From contig NZ_AOHO01000043.1 of the NCBI RefSeq assembly GCF_000342005.1, positions 124,001-188,000 on the forward strand: DNA of 64,000 nt, given 5' to 3'. The notes under the pieces were generated by a model, which worked only from the letters and a program-made list of their open reading frames with translations, was not told where the DNA came from and searched no databases. The first letter of the stretch is position 1, and the number at the start of each line of letters is the position of its first letter. Below are positions 17,537 to 26,812 of the stretch, piece by piece. The position numbers and the translations under genes are program-made. Source of the DNA: Amycolatopsis decaplanina DSM 44594 (GTDB lineage: Bacteria; Actinomycetota; Actinomycetes; Mycobacteriales; Pseudonocardiaceae).

Positions 17537-18331
17537 ATGGCTGACCTGGGCGTGATCCTTGGGGATCTCGCGGCGGAATCGCAGGCCATCGACGACGTGG
17601 TGGCGGATCTGCCCGCGTCGGACTGGGCGCGGCAGACCCCGGCCGAAGGCTGGACGATCGCCCATCAGATCGCTCATCTGGCCTGGACGGACAAGAAGGC
17701 CCTGATCGCGGCGCGCGGATCCGAGGCCGATTGGCAGGCCGAGATCGAAGGGCTGCTCGCGACGGGGGAGACCTACGTCGACGAAGGCGCGGCCGAGGGC
17801 GCGAAGACGCCACCCCGTGCGCTGCTGGCCGAGTGGCGCGCCGGCCGCGCGGAACTCGCCGAAGCGCTCGCCGCGGTGCCCGACGGGCAGAAGATCCCCT
17901 GGTACGGACCGCCGATGAGCGCGGCGTCCATGGTGACGGCGCGTTTGATGGAGACCTGGGCGCACGGCCAGGACATCTTCGACGCGCTCGGCGTCGCGCG
18001 GGAGAACTCCGCCCGGATCTGGCACATCGCCCGGTTCGGCACCCGCACCCGCGACTTCGCCTACAAGCTCAACTCGCTCGCCCCGCCCACCGAGGAGTTC
18101 CGCGTCGAACTGACCGCCCCCGACGGCACCACCTGGGCGTTCGGGCCCGAGGACGCCGGGCAGCGGCTCACCGGAAGCGCCGTCGACTTCTGTCTCGTCA
18201 TCACCCAGCGCCGTCATCCCGACGACACGGACCTGGTCGCCACCGGCGCCGACGTCGAGGAATGGCTCGGGATCGCGCAGGCCTTCGCCGGGCCTCCCGG
18301 CGCGGGACGGCGGCCGGGGCAGTTCGCATGA
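17537..18331 (+). CDS. TIGR03084-type metal-binding protein (DinB/MDMPI-like)
   Basis: 264 residues. The N-terminal four-helix bundle resembles maleylpyruvate isomerase/DinB proteins: GWTIAHQIAHLAWTDKKAL and ARLMETWAHGQDIFDALG supply the metal-binding His residues. A C-terminal domain (FRVELTAPDGTTWAFGPEDAG..ITGSAVDFCLVITQRR) is like the SCP2-type domains linked to such proteins. The biochemical role is not established; the family recurs next to AtuA-like and acyl-CoA carboxylase genes, so a part in the same acyl-CoA route is inferred. ATG 17537 has GAGGAGG upstream, and the stop overlaps the next ATG (ATGA). Confidence 0.85.
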   Translation: MADLGVILGDLAAESQAIDDVVADLPASDWARQTPAEGWTIAHQIAHLAWTDKKALIAARGSEADWQAEIEGLLATGETYVDEGAAEGAKTPPRALLAEWRAGRAELAEALAAVPDGQKIPWYGPPMSAASMVTARLMETWAHGQDIFDALGVARENSARIWHIARFGTRTRDFAYKLNSLAPPTEEFRVELTAPDGTTWAFGPEDAGQRLTGSAVDFCLVITQRRHPDDTDLVATGADVEEWLGIAQAFAGPPGAGRRPGQFA

Positions 18332-20022
18332 CCGCGCCCATCAGGATCGGCAACGCGTCCGGGTTCTACGGCGACCGGTTCTCCGCGGTCCACGAGATGC
18401 TCACCGGCGGCCCGCTCGACGTGCTGACCGGCGACTACCTGGCCGAGTTGACCATGCTCATCCTCGGCCGCGACCGGATGAAGGATCCGAACCGCGGTTA
18501 CGCCAAGACCTTCCTGCGTCAGATGGAACAGAATCTCGCGCTGGCCAAGGAAAAGAGTGTCAGGATCGTCGCTAACGCCGGTGGGCTCAACCCCGCCGGG
18601 CTCGCCGGCGCGCTCCGTGAACTGGCCGCGAAACTCGGCGTCGACGTCGCGATCGCGCACGTCGAGGGTGACGACCTCGTCCAGCGCGCGGAAGAACTCG
18701 GCTTCGGCAAGACCCTGACCGCCAACGCGTACCTCGGCGCTTGGGGGATCGCGGAATGCCTGAACGCGGGCGCCGATATCGTGGTGACCGGCCGCGTCAC
18801 CGACGCGTCGGTGATCGTCGGCCCGGCCGCCGCGCACTTCGGCTGGGCGCGCGACGACTACGACGCGCTGGCCGGCGCGGTCGCTGCCGGGCACGTGATC
18901 GAATGCGGCACGCAGGCCACCGGCGGCAACTACGCCTTCTTCACCGAACACGAGATCGGCGTCCCGGGTTTCCCGATCGCCGAGATCTCCGCCGACGGCT
19001 CCAGCGTGATCACCAAACACCCCGGCACCGGCGGCGTGGTGAACACCGGAACCGTGACCGCGCAACTGCTCTACGAGATCACCGGCGCCCGCTACGCCGG
19101 GCCGGACGTCACGGCGCGGTTCGACACACTGACCCTCACCGAGGACGGCCCGGACCGCGTCCGGATCAGCGGTGTCACCGGTGAGCCGCCGCCCCCGACA
19201 CTCAAGGTCTGCCTGAACGGGCTCGGCGGCTTCCGCAACGAGACGACGTTCGTCCTCACCGGACTCGACATCGAAGCGAAAGCCGCGCTGGTCAAGGAAC
19301 AACTCGAAGGCGCGCTCAAGGCAAGGCCGCCGGCGGACGTCCGGTGGACCTTGGCCCGCACCGACCACCCCGACGCCGATACCGAGCAGCAGGCGAGCGC
19401 GCTGCTGCACGTCGCGGTGAAGGACGCCGATCCGGAGGTCGCCGGACGCGCGTTCAGCAGTGCGGCGATCGAGCTCGCGCTGGCGAGCTACCCCGGTTTC
19501 CACGTCACCGCGCCGCCCGCGGCGGCCTCGCCCTACGGCGTGTACCGGCCCGCTTTCGTCGACGCGCACGAGGTCCCGCACGTCGCCGTCCTGCCGGACG
19601 GGACACGCCGCGACATCGCGCCGGCCGCCGAAACACTGCCCCTGTCCGATGTGGACGAACACCGGCTGCCCGCTCCGTTCACGGAGGCGCGGGTCCGCCG
19701 CGCGCCGCTGGGCAGGGTGGTCGGTGCTCGCAGCGGCGACAAGGGTGGCAACGCGAACGTCGGCGTCTGGGCACGTTCGGACGAGGCGTGGCGCTGGCTC
19801 GCGCACCGGCTCACCGTCACCGAGTTCAAACTGCTGCTCCCGGAGACCGCCGACCTCGAAGTCCGGCGGCATCTCCTGCCGAACCTGTGGGCGGTCAACT
19901 TCGTCGTCGAGGGCATCCTCGGCGAGGGCGTCGCGTCGCAGGCGCGGTTCGACCCGCAGGCGAAGGCACTCGGGGAATGGCTGTGCTCCCGCGAGATCGA
20001 CATCCCGGAGGCCCTCCTGTGA
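18328..20022 (+). CDS. AtuA-like (DUF1446) protein
   Basis: 564 residues. Residues about 5-440 match the DUF1446/AtuA domain (RIGNASGFYGDRFSAVHEML, VANAGGLNPAGLA, VVTGRVTDASVIVGPAAAHFGW, YVIECGTQATGGNYAFF-like), and about 465-560 the AtuA-associated C-terminal domain (RSGDKGGNANVGVWAR). In Pseudomonas, AtuA belongs to the citronellol/geraniol cluster and is thought to hydrate or otherwise handle the carboxylated intermediate, but its reaction is unproven. Coupled on both sides by 4-base overlaps (ATGA before, GTGA after), so it is an integral part of the operon. Confidence 0.9.
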   Translation: MTAPIRIGNASGFYGDRFSAVHEMLTGGPLDVLTGDYLAELTMLILGRDRMKDPNRGYAKTFLRQMEQNLALAKEKSVRIVANAGGLNPAGLAGALRELAAKLGVDVAIAHVEGDDLVQRAEELGFGKTLTANAYLGAWGIAECLNAGADIVVTGRVTDASVIVGPAAAHFGWARDDYDALAGAVAAGHVIECGTQATGGNYAFFTEHEIGVPGFPIAEISADGSSVITKHPGTGGVVNTGTVTAQLLYEITGARYAGPDVTARFDTLTLTEDGPDRVRISGVTGEPPPPTLKVCLNGLGGFRNETTFVLTGLDIEAKAALVKEQLEGALKARPPADVRWTLARTDHPDADTEQQASALLHVAVKDADPEVAGRAFSSAAIELALASYPGFHVTAPPAAASPYGVYRPAFVDAHEVPHVAVLPDGTRRDIAPAAETLPLSDVDEHRLPAPFTEARVRRAPLGRVVGARSGDKGGNANVGVWARSDEAWRWLAHRLTVTEFKLLLPETADLEVRRHLLPNLWAVNFVVEGILGEGVASQARFDPQAKALGEWLCSREIDIPEALL

Positions 20023-21167
20023 CCGACCCCTTCGCCACGCCGGAACGCGTCGAGCTGCGCAAGACCGTACGGCGGTTCGCCGAAGCCGAGATCCTGCCGT
20101 ACCTCGACGACTGGGAGCGCGAAGGAGAGCTGCCGCGCGACCTGCACCGCAAGGCTGGTGAACTCGGGCTGCTCGGCGTCGGCTTCCCCGAAGAGGTCGG
20201 CGGCGGGGGCGGCGATTACCTCGATGCCGTCGTCGTCGCCGAGGAACTGCACTACGCGGGCGGTTCCGGTGGGCTCTTCGCCTCGCTGTTCACCTGTGGC
20301 ATCGCCGTCCCGCACATCGCGGCGGCCGGGGATCCGGTGCAGATCGAACGCTGGGTCCGGCCGACGCTGGAAGGCGCCAAGATCGGCTCGCTGGCGGTCA
20401 CCGAACCCGACGGCGGCTCCGACGTCGCCGGGATCCGCACCACGGCGGTGCGCGAGGGCGACGAGTACGTCATCAACGGCGCCAAGACCTTCATCACCTC
20501 GGGATGCCGCGCCGACTTCGTGACCACCGTGGTCCGCACCGGTGAAGCCGGCGCCCACGGGATCTCGCTCATCGTGGTCGAACGCGGCACCCCGGGTTTC
20601 ACCGTCTCCCGCAAGCTGGAGAAGATGGGCTGGCTCTGCTCGGACACCGCCGAGTTGTCCTATGTGGACGTCCGGGTGCCCGCGGAGAATCTGATCGGCG
20701 CCGAGAACAGCGGATTCGCCCAGGTCGCGACACAGTTCGTCACCGAGCGGGTCTCGCTGGCAGTGCAGGGCTACGCGCACGCTCAGCGGGCACTCGACCT
20801 GACCTTGGACTGGTGCCGCCTGCGCGAGACCTTCGGCCGTCCGCTGATCTCCCGTCAGCTGGTGCAGCACAAGCTCACCGAGATGGCCCGCAAGATCGAC
20901 GTCGCCCGCGCCTACACCCGGCAGGTCGCCCAGCGGCACGTCGCGGGCGAAGAGGTCATCGCCGAAGCCTGTTTCGCGAAGAACACCGCCGTCGAGACCG
21001 CCGAATGGGTGGTCAACGAGGCCGTGCAGCTGCACGGCGGACTCGGCTACATGCGGGAGTCCGAAGTGGAGCGTCACTACCGTGACGTGCGCATCCTCGG
21101 CATCGGCGGCGGGACCAACGAGATCCTCACCGGCTTGGCCGCGAAGCGATTGGGATACACCGCATGA
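20019..21167 (+). CDS. Acyl-CoA dehydrogenase (isovaleryl/citronellyl-type)
   Basis: 382 residues, FAD enzyme introducing an alpha-beta double bond in an acyl-CoA. LAVTEPDGGSDVAGIRTTA and SGCRADFVTTVVRTG shape the flavin pocket. The usual catalytic Glu of medium-chain enzymes is replaced (I-L-G-I-G-G-G-T-N-E-I in place of YEGT), but a Glu is present in FVTERVSLAVQ, the position used by isovaleryl- and long-chain dehydrogenases. That favours a branched substrate. GTG start overlapping the AtuA-like stop; its own stop overlaps the next ATG. Confidence 0.92.
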   Translation: MTDPFATPERVELRKTVRRFAEAEILPYLDDWEREGELPRDLHRKAGELGLLGVGFPEEVGGGGGDYLDAVVVAEELHYAGGSGGLFASLFTCGIAVPHIAAAGDPVQIERWVRPTLEGAKIGSLAVTEPDGGSDVAGIRTTAVREGDEYVINGAKTFITSGCRADFVTTVVRTGEAGAHGISLIVVERGTPGFTVSRKLEKMGWLCSDTAELSYVDVRVPAENLIGAENSGFAQVATQFVTERVSLAVQGYAHAQRALDLTLDWCRLRETFGRPLISRQLVQHKLTEMARKIDVARAYTRQVAQRHVAGEEVIAEACFAKNTAVETAEWVVNEAVQLHGGLGYMRESEVERHYRDVRILGIGGGTNEILTGLAAKRLGYTA

Positions 21168-22762
21168 GCACGATCAGGTCAGGAGTGGACGCGCGGAGCG
21201 AGGAGTTCGCCGCCAACCGCGAGTCCATGCTCGGCAAACTCGCCGAGATCGACGGCGAGCACGCCAAGGCGATCGCGGGCGGCGGCGACAAATACGTCAC
21301 CCGCCACCGCAAGCGCGGAAAGCTGCTCGCCCGCGAGCGGATCGAACTCCTCCTCGACGAGGATTCCCCGTTCCTGGAACTGTCTCCGCTGGCGGCCTGG
21401 GGTTCGGACTACCAGGTCGGCGCCAGCGTGATCACCGGCATCGGCGTCGTCGAAGGCGTCGAGTGCATGATCTCGGCGAGCGACCCGACGGTCAAAGGCG
21501 GGGCGAGCAACCCGTGGACGGCCAAGAAGAGCTACCGCGCCGCGGACATCGCCGCGCAGAACCGCCTGCCGGTGATCAACCTCGTCGAGTCCGGCGGCGC
21601 GGATCTGCCGACGCAGAAGGAGATCTTCATCCCCGGCGGCCGGATCTTCCGCGACATCACGCGGTCTTCGGCGGCGAAGGTGCCCACGATCGCGCTGGTG
21701 TTCGGCAACTCGACCGCGGGCGGCGCGTACCTGCCGGGTATGTCGGACTACGTCGTGATGGTCAAGGAACGCGCGAAGGTGTTCCTCGGCGGTCCGCCGT
21801 TGGTCAAGATGGCCACCGGCGAGGAGTCCGACGACGAATCGCTCGGCGGCGCCGAGATGCACGCCCGGACCTCCGGCCTGGCCGACTACCTCGCGGCGGA
21901 CGAAGAGGACGCGATCCGGCTCGGCCGCAGTATCGTCAAACGGCTCAACTGGACCAAGCAGGGCCCGGCGCCCAAGCCGGACTACGCCGAGCCGCTGTAC
22001 TCCGCCGAAGACCTGCTCGGCATCGTGCCCACCGACCTCAAGGTGCCGTTCGACCCGCGCGAGGTGATCGCCAGGGTCGCCGACGGTTCGGACTTCGACG
22101 AGTTCAAACCGCTGTACGGCAGCAGCCTCGCCACCGGATGGGCGAGCATCCACGGCTACCCGGTCGGCATCCTCGCCAACGCCCAGGGTGTGCTGTTCGG
22201 CGAAGAGTCGCAGAAGGCCGCGCAGTTCATCCAGCTGGCCAACCAGATCGACACGCCGCTGGTCTTCCTGCACAACACCACCGGCTACATGGTCGGCAAG
22301 GAGTACGAGCAGAGCGGCATCATCAAGCACGGCGCGATGATGATCAACGCCGTGTCGAACTCGAAGGTGCCGCATCTTTCGGTGCTCATGGGCGCCTCCT
22401 ACGGTGCCGGGCACTACGGGATGTGCGGCCGTGCCTACGATCCCCGGTTCCTTTTCGCCTGGCCGAGTGCGAAATCGGCGGTCATGGGGCCGCAGCAGCT
22501 GGCGGGCGTGCTGTCCATCGTGGCCCGTGCCGCCGCCGCGTCGCGGGGACAGGAGTACAACGAGGAGCACGACGCCGCCATGCGCGCCATGGTCGAGGGG
22601 CAGATCGAAGCCGAGTCGATGCCGATGTTCCTTTCCGGGATGCTCTACGACGACGGGATCATCGATCCCCGCGACACCCGCACGGTGCTCGGGCTCAGCC
22701 TGTCGGTGATCCACAATGGACCAGTGAAGGGCGCCGAGGGCTTCGGCGTCTTCAGGATGTAG
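21164..22762 (+). CDS. Acyl-CoA carboxylase beta (carboxyltransferase) subunit
   Basis: 532 residues, full length for the methylcrotonyl/geranyl-CoA carboxylase type. Two crotonase-like halves: ARERIELLLDEDSPFLELSPLAAWG, ESGGADLPTQ, GNSTAGGAYLPGMSDY, then LHNTTGYMVGKEYE, GASYGAGHYGMCGRAYDPRFLFAWP. It moves carboxyl from carboxybiotin to a branched or gamma-carbon acyl-CoA. The SGGADLPTQ and AGHYGMCGRAYDPRF blocks are more like MCC/GCC than propionyl-CoA carboxylase. Works with the biotin subunit ten bases downstream. Confidence 0.93.
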   Translation: MSTIRSGVDARSEEFAANRESMLGKLAEIDGEHAKAIAGGGDKYVTRHRKRGKLLARERIELLLDEDSPFLELSPLAAWGSDYQVGASVITGIGVVEGVECMISASDPTVKGGASNPWTAKKSYRAADIAAQNRLPVINLVESGGADLPTQKEIFIPGGRIFRDITRSSAAKVPTIALVFGNSTAGGAYLPGMSDYVVMVKERAKVFLGGPPLVKMATGEESDDESLGGAEMHARTSGLADYLAADEEDAIRLGRSIVKRLNWTKQGPAPKPDYAEPLYSAEDLLGIVPTDLKVPFDPREVIARVADGSDFDEFKPLYGSSLATGWASIHGYPVGILANAQGVLFGEESQKAAQFIQLANQIDTPLVFLHNTTGYMVGKEYEQSGIIKHGAMMINAVSNSKVPHLSVLMGASYGAGHYGMCGRAYDPRFLFAWPSAKSAVMGPQQLAGVLSIVARAAAASRGQEYNEEHDAAMRAMVEGQIEAESMPMFLSGMLYDDGIIDPRDTRTVLGLSLSVIHNGPVKGAEGFGVFRM

Positions 22763-22771
22763 GGGCCGAAA

Positions 22772-24724
22772 GTGATCCAGAAACTCTTGGTCGCCAACCG
22801 CGGGGAGATCGCCCGCCGCGTGTTCCGCACCTGCCGCGACGCCGGGATCGGCACGGTCGCGGTGTTCTCCGACGCGGACGCCGACGCGCCGCACACCGCC
22901 GAGGCGGATGTCGCCGTCCGCTTGCCGGGCAACGCGCCCGCCGACACGTACCTGCGACCGGAACTGCTGATCAAGGCGGCCGTCGAGACCGGCGCCGACG
23001 CGATCCACCCCGGCTACGGGTTCCTGTCCGAGAACGCCGCGTTCGCCCGTGCCGTGATCGACGCCGGACTCACTTGGGTCGGGCCGCCGCCGGAAGCCAT
23101 CGAGAGCATGGGTTCCAAGGTCGAGTCCAAGCGGATGATGGCCGAGGCCGGTGTGCCGATCCTGTCCGAACTGGACCCGGCCGAGGTCACCGAAGCCGAC
23201 CTTCCCTTGCTGGTCAAGGCTTCCGCCGGTGGTGGCGGACGCGGTATGCGTGTCGTGCGCTCGCTCGGCGAACTCGCCGAGGCCGTCGAAGTCGCGAGCG
23301 CGGAGGCCGCGTCGGCGTTCGGCGACCCGACCGTGTTCTGCGAGCGGTACCTGGAGACCGGCCGTCACATCGAGGTCCAGGTACTCGCCGACACCCACGG
23401 AACGGTGTGGACGGTGGGCGAGCGGGAGTGCTCGATCCAGCGTCGTCACCAGAAGGTCGTCGAAGAGGCGCCGTCGCCGTTCGTCGGTGAAGCCATGCGG
23501 GAGGCGCTGTTCGACGCCGCGCGCAAGGCCGCGCAGGCGATCGACTACGTCGGTGCCGGCACGGTCGAATTCCTCGCCGGAACGGACGGGCGGTTCTACT
23601 TCCTGGAGATGAACACCCGGCTCCAGGTCGAGCATCCGGTCACCGAGGCCACGACCGGACTCGACCTCGTCTCGCTGCAGTTGCGGATCGCGGAGGGCGA
23701 GCACCTCCCGATCGACGAGCCGGAGACGCGGGGACATGCGATCGAGGTCCGGCTTTACGCCGAGGACCCGGCCGAGGGCTGGCAGCCGCAGAGCGGCACC
23801 CTGCACCGCTTCGAACTGCCTGCCGCGCGACGGGAATTCGAAGTGGGCCCCGGTGTCCGGCTCGACTCCGGCTTCGTCAGCGGCCAGACCGTCGGCGTGC
23901 ACTACGACCCGATGCTCGCCAAGGTCATCGCCTACGCCGCTGATCGCCGGAGCGCGGCGCGCGCCCTGGCCGGGGCCTTGGCCGGTGCGGAGATCCACGG
24001 CGTGGTGACTAACCGCGACCTGCTGGTGAACGTCCTGCGCCACGAGGCTTTCCTGGCCGGCGAGACCGACACGGCGTTCTTCGACCGGCACGGGCTCGAA
24101 ACCCTGGCCCGGCCACTGGCCACTGTGGACACTGTACGGATTTCCGCGCTGGCCGCGGCCTTGGCCGGTGCGGCCGCGAATCGCTCGGACGCCCGGGTGC
24201 AGGGACGATTGCCGAGTGGCTGGCGCAACGTCCGTTCCCAAGGGCAGCGCAAACGTTTTCGCCGGGGCGAAGACGAGATCGAGGTCGTCTACAGCCTCGG
24301 CCGTGACGGTCTGCGCGCCGACGGTTTCGAAGGTGTCGAACTGGTTTCCGCCGAGAGCGGCAGCGTGGTGCTGGAAGTCTCCGGGGTGCGGCGGAAGTTC
24401 GCCGTCTCCCGGTACGCGGACACGGTGTACGTCGATTCGCCGGAAGGCAGCGTCGAACTGAACGTGGTGCCGAGGTACACCGATCCCGACGCGGCGCTCG
24501 CAGCCGGCTCGCTCGTGGCGCCGATGCCGGGCACCGTCGTCCGGCTCGCGGTCGAGGCCGGAGACACCGTCAAGACCGGCGATCCGTTGCTGTGGCTCGA
24601 AGCGATGAAGATGGAACACCGGATCGCGGCGCCCGCCGACGGCGTCGTGACCGCACTCCCGGTGGTGGTCGGACAGCAGGTCGAAGTGGGCACGATCCTC
24701 GCGGTGGTAGGAGACGACGAATGA
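22772..24724 (+). CDS. Acyl-CoA carboxylase alpha (biotin carboxylase + BCCP) subunit
   Basis: 650 residues. Biotin carboxylase at about 1-445 (LVANRGEIARRVFRTCRDAG, KASAGGGGRGMR ATP-grasp loop, FLEMNTRLQVEHPVTE), an MCC-type linker domain, and a C-terminal biotinyl domain with E-A-M-K-M-E-H, biotinylated Lys near 613. It carboxylates its own biotin with bicarbonate and ATP. GTG start with AGGGG at good distance; the stop overlaps the next ATG. Confidence 0.95.
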   Translation: MIQKLLVANRGEIARRVFRTCRDAGIGTVAVFSDADADAPHTAEADVAVRLPGNAPADTYLRPELLIKAAVETGADAIHPGYGFLSENAAFARAVIDAGLTWVGPPPEAIESMGSKVESKRMMAEAGVPILSELDPAEVTEADLPLLVKASAGGGGRGMRVVRSLGELAEAVEVASAEAASAFGDPTVFCERYLETGRHIEVQVLADTHGTVWTVGERECSIQRRHQKVVEEAPSPFVGEAMREALFDAARKAAQAIDYVGAGTVEFLAGTDGRFYFLEMNTRLQVEHPVTEATTGLDLVSLQLRIAEGEHLPIDEPETRGHAIEVRLYAEDPAEGWQPQSGTLHRFELPAARREFEVGPGVRLDSGFVSGQTVGVHYDPMLAKVIAYAADRRSAARALAGALAGAEIHGVVTNRDLLVNVLRHEAFLAGETDTAFFDRHGLETLARPLATVDTVRISALAAALAGAAANRSDARVQGRLPSGWRNVRSQGQRKRFRRGEDEIEVVYSLGRDGLRADGFEGVELVSAESGSVVLEVSGVRRKFAVSRYADTVYVDSPEGSVELNVVPRYTDPDAALAAGSLVAPMPGTVVRLAVEAGDTVKTGDPLLWLEAMKMEHRIAAPADGVVTALPVVVGQQVEVGTILAVVGDDE

Positions 24725-25887
24725 ACGCGATGAACTTCACCGAGCCCGAGGAGCGCGTCGCGCTGCGGGCCGCGGTCGCCGAACTCGGCAAGAAGTACGG
24801 GCACGAGTACTACGCCAAGCAGGCCCGCGCCGGGCTCAAGACCGAGGAACTGTGGGCCGAGGCCGGACGGCTGGGCTACCTCGGTGTGAACCTGCCCGAG
24901 GAGTACGGCGGCGGGGGAGCGGGCATCGCGGATCTCGCCGCGGTGCTCGAAGAACTCGCCGCGGCGGGCTGTCCGCTGCTGCTCATGGTCGTCTCGCCGG
25001 CGATCTGCGGCACGGTCATCTCGCGCTTCGGCACCGACGAGCAGAAGAAGCGCTGGCTGCCCGGCATCGCCGACGGCAGCAGGCGGATGGTCTTCGCCAT
25101 CACGGAGCCGGACGCCGGATCGAACTCGCACAAGATCACGACGACCGCGAAACGCGACGGCGGTGATTGGGTCCTCAGTGGACGGAAGGTCTACATCTCC
25201 GGCGTCGACGAAGCGGACGCCGTCCTGGTCGTCGGCCGCACGGAGGACGCGAAGACCGGCAAGCTCAAGCCCGCGCTGTTCATCGTCCCGACCGACGCGC
25301 CCGGCTTCGAGTACAAGCAGATCGAGATGGACCTGATCGCGCCGGAGAAGCAGTTCGGCCTGTTCCTCGACGACGTCCATCTGCCCGCCGACGCGCTGGT
25401 CGGCGAGGAGGACGCGGCGATCGCGCAGTTGTTCGCCGGGCTCAACCCCGAACGCATCATGGGCGCGTCGTTCTCGCTCGGCATCGCGCGCTACGCGCTG
25501 GGCAAGGCCGTCGCCTACGCCAACGAGCGCAAGGTGTGGGGCGCGCCGATCGGCACCCACCAGGGCCTCGCGCATCCGCTGGCCGAGATCAAGATCGAGC
25601 TGGAACTGGCCAAGCTCATGACGCAGAAGGCGGCGTCGCTCTACGACTCCGGCGACGACTTCGGCGCGGGCGAGTCGGCGAACATGGCGAAGTACGCCGC
25701 CGCCGAGGTCGCCATCCGGGCCGTCGACCAGGCCGTGCAGACCCACGGCGGCAACGGTCTCGCCAGCGAATACGGGCTGGGCACGCTGGTCGCGGCCGTG
25801 CGGCTGGGCCGGATCGCGCCGGTGAGCCGCGAGATGGTGCTCAACTTCGTCGGCCAGCACAGCCTCGGCCTGCCCCGGTCCTACTGA
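24721..25887 (+). CDS. Acyl-CoA dehydrogenase
   Basis: 388 residues, second FAD dehydrogenase of the operon. AITEPDAGSNSHKITTTAKR and SGRKVYISGVDEADAVLVV form the flavin site; the mobile domain has KQFGLFLDDVHLPADALVGEE. As in its partner the C-terminal YEGT-type Glu is missing (R-I-A-P-V-S-R-E-M), while a Glu sits in GLNPERIMGAS, the alternative catalytic position. Two dehydrogenases in one pathway suggest a substrate that needs more than one desaturation round, or a side-chain shortening route. A palindrome starts directly after the stop. Confidence 0.9.
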   Translation: MNAMNFTEPEERVALRAAVAELGKKYGHEYYAKQARAGLKTEELWAEAGRLGYLGVNLPEEYGGGGAGIADLAAVLEELAAAGCPLLLMVVSPAICGTVISRFGTDEQKKRWLPGIADGSRRMVFAITEPDAGSNSHKITTTAKRDGGDWVLSGRKVYISGVDEADAVLVVGRTEDAKTGKLKPALFIVPTDAPGFEYKQIEMDLIAPEKQFGLFLDDVHLPADALVGEEDAAIAQLFAGLNPERIMGASFSLGIARYALGKAVAYANERKVWGAPIGTHQGLAHPLAEIKIELELAKLMTQKAASLYDSGDDFGAGESANMAKYAAAEVAIRAVDQAVQTHGGNGLASEYGLGTLVAAVRLGRIAPVSREMVLNFVGQHSLGLPRSY

Positions 25888-25933
25888 CTCGTGAGTGGCA
25901 AGGACGGTTAGAACCGTCCTTGCCACTCACGAG
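25888..25933. repeat. 46-bp perfect palindrome, family A copy 3 (arm variant)
   Basis: Same layout as the copy at 1675 but with GGCAAGG/CCTTGCC in place of GGTAAGG/CCTTACC and AG instead of CT at the centre, so both arms changed together and pairing is kept. It begins at the very next base after the acyl-CoA dehydrogenase stop. Confidence 0.9.
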
Positions 25934-25955
25934 CCCACTACGGAAGGCGAGTTCC

Positions 25956-26087
25956 ATGAGCACGATCCCCAACGTCGTCGGCGAGCGGGAGGAAGACCTG
26001 CGGCTCGATTTCCGGGTCGAAGCACGTTTTCCCGCTGAGACCCCATCAGACGCAGTCGAAGCTCGTACTCCAGAGTCAGGGCCATGA
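25956..26087 (+). CDS. Small ORF (43 codons) coupled to tetR
   Basis: ATG 25956 with GGAAGG nine bases upstream opens a 43-residue frame whose stop overlaps the tetR ATG (ATGA). The peptide, from MSTIPNVVGEREEDLRLDFR to EARTPESGP, is acidic and Pro/Glu-rich with no membrane helix and no family I recognise. Spacing and coupling favour real translation, either as a product or as a leader that sets TetR output. Confidence 0.45.
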   Translation: MSTIPNVVGEREEDLRLDFRVEARFPAETPSDAVEARTPESGP

Positions 26088-26725
26088 TCCGCGAACCGCA
26101 GCAGGAGCGCAGCCGCACGACCCGCCGGCGGCTGGTCGAGGCCGCCGTCGAGACGATCGGGGAGCTGGGCTGGAACGGGACCACCGTCGCGGTGATCGCC
26201 GAACGCGCCGGGGTCTCGCGCGGCGCCGCCCAGCATCACTTCCCGACCAGGGAGGACCTGGTCGCGGCCGCGGTCGAGCACGTCGGCGAGATCCAGATCG
26301 TGGAACTGCGCGCCCGCGCGGCGGACCTGCCGTCGGGGCGGTCGCGGATCGAACGGGCCGTCGACATGGTGCTCAACCTCTACAGCGGGCCGCTGTTCCG
26401 CGCCGCGCTCCACCTGTGGGTCGCGGCGTCGACCGACGAGTCGCTGCGCGCGACCTTGGTGCCGCTGGAGGCGCGGGTCGGCCGGGAAGCACACCGCGTG
26501 ACCGTCGAGCTGCTCGGCGTCGACGAGTCCCACCAGGGCGTTCGTGAGCTGGTCCAGGCCACTCTCGATCTTGCCCGCGGCCTGGGCCTGGCGAACCTGC
26601 TGACCGACGACACGAAGCGGCGCAAGCAGATCGTCTCCCAGTGGGCGCGGGTCCTGGAGCCCACCTTGGCACTGGCGAAAAGCCAGAAGATCGAACGGAA
26701 CCTGGATAATCCCGGGAACGTCTGA
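26084..26725 (+). CDS. TetR family regulator
   Basis: 213 residues. N-terminal helix-turn-helix SRTTRRRLVEAAVETIGELGWNGTTVAVIAERAGVSRGAAQHHFPTREDLVAAAVEHV, then a ligand-binding helical domain. It ends the acyl-CoA operon locus and most simply represses it in response to an acyl-CoA; the dyad at 17473 is a candidate operator. A family A palindrome between the operon and this gene suggests partly separate transcription. Confidence 0.92.
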   Translation: MIREPQQERSRTTRRRLVEAAVETIGELGWNGTTVAVIAERAGVSRGAAQHHFPTREDLVAAAVEHVGEIQIVELRARAADLPSGRSRIERAVDMVLNLYSGPLFRAALHLWVAASTDESLRATLVPLEARVGREAHRVTVELLGVDESHQGVRELVQATLDLARGLGLANLLTDDTKRRKQIVSQWARVLEPTLALAKSQKIERNLDNPGNV

Positions 26726-26812
26726 GATCTTGTTAACACTGATGGAGCAGCGGCCGATAACACGGTGTAAGTGCTGCTGATTCAGGTGGCCGATCGAGAG
26801 AGGTCCAGTCCG

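Noticed and set aside
21179..24619. 1146-codon minus-strand open frame across the carboxylase genes
   Set aside because: Shadow of accD/accA-type genes, which have complete catalytic motifs on the plus strand.
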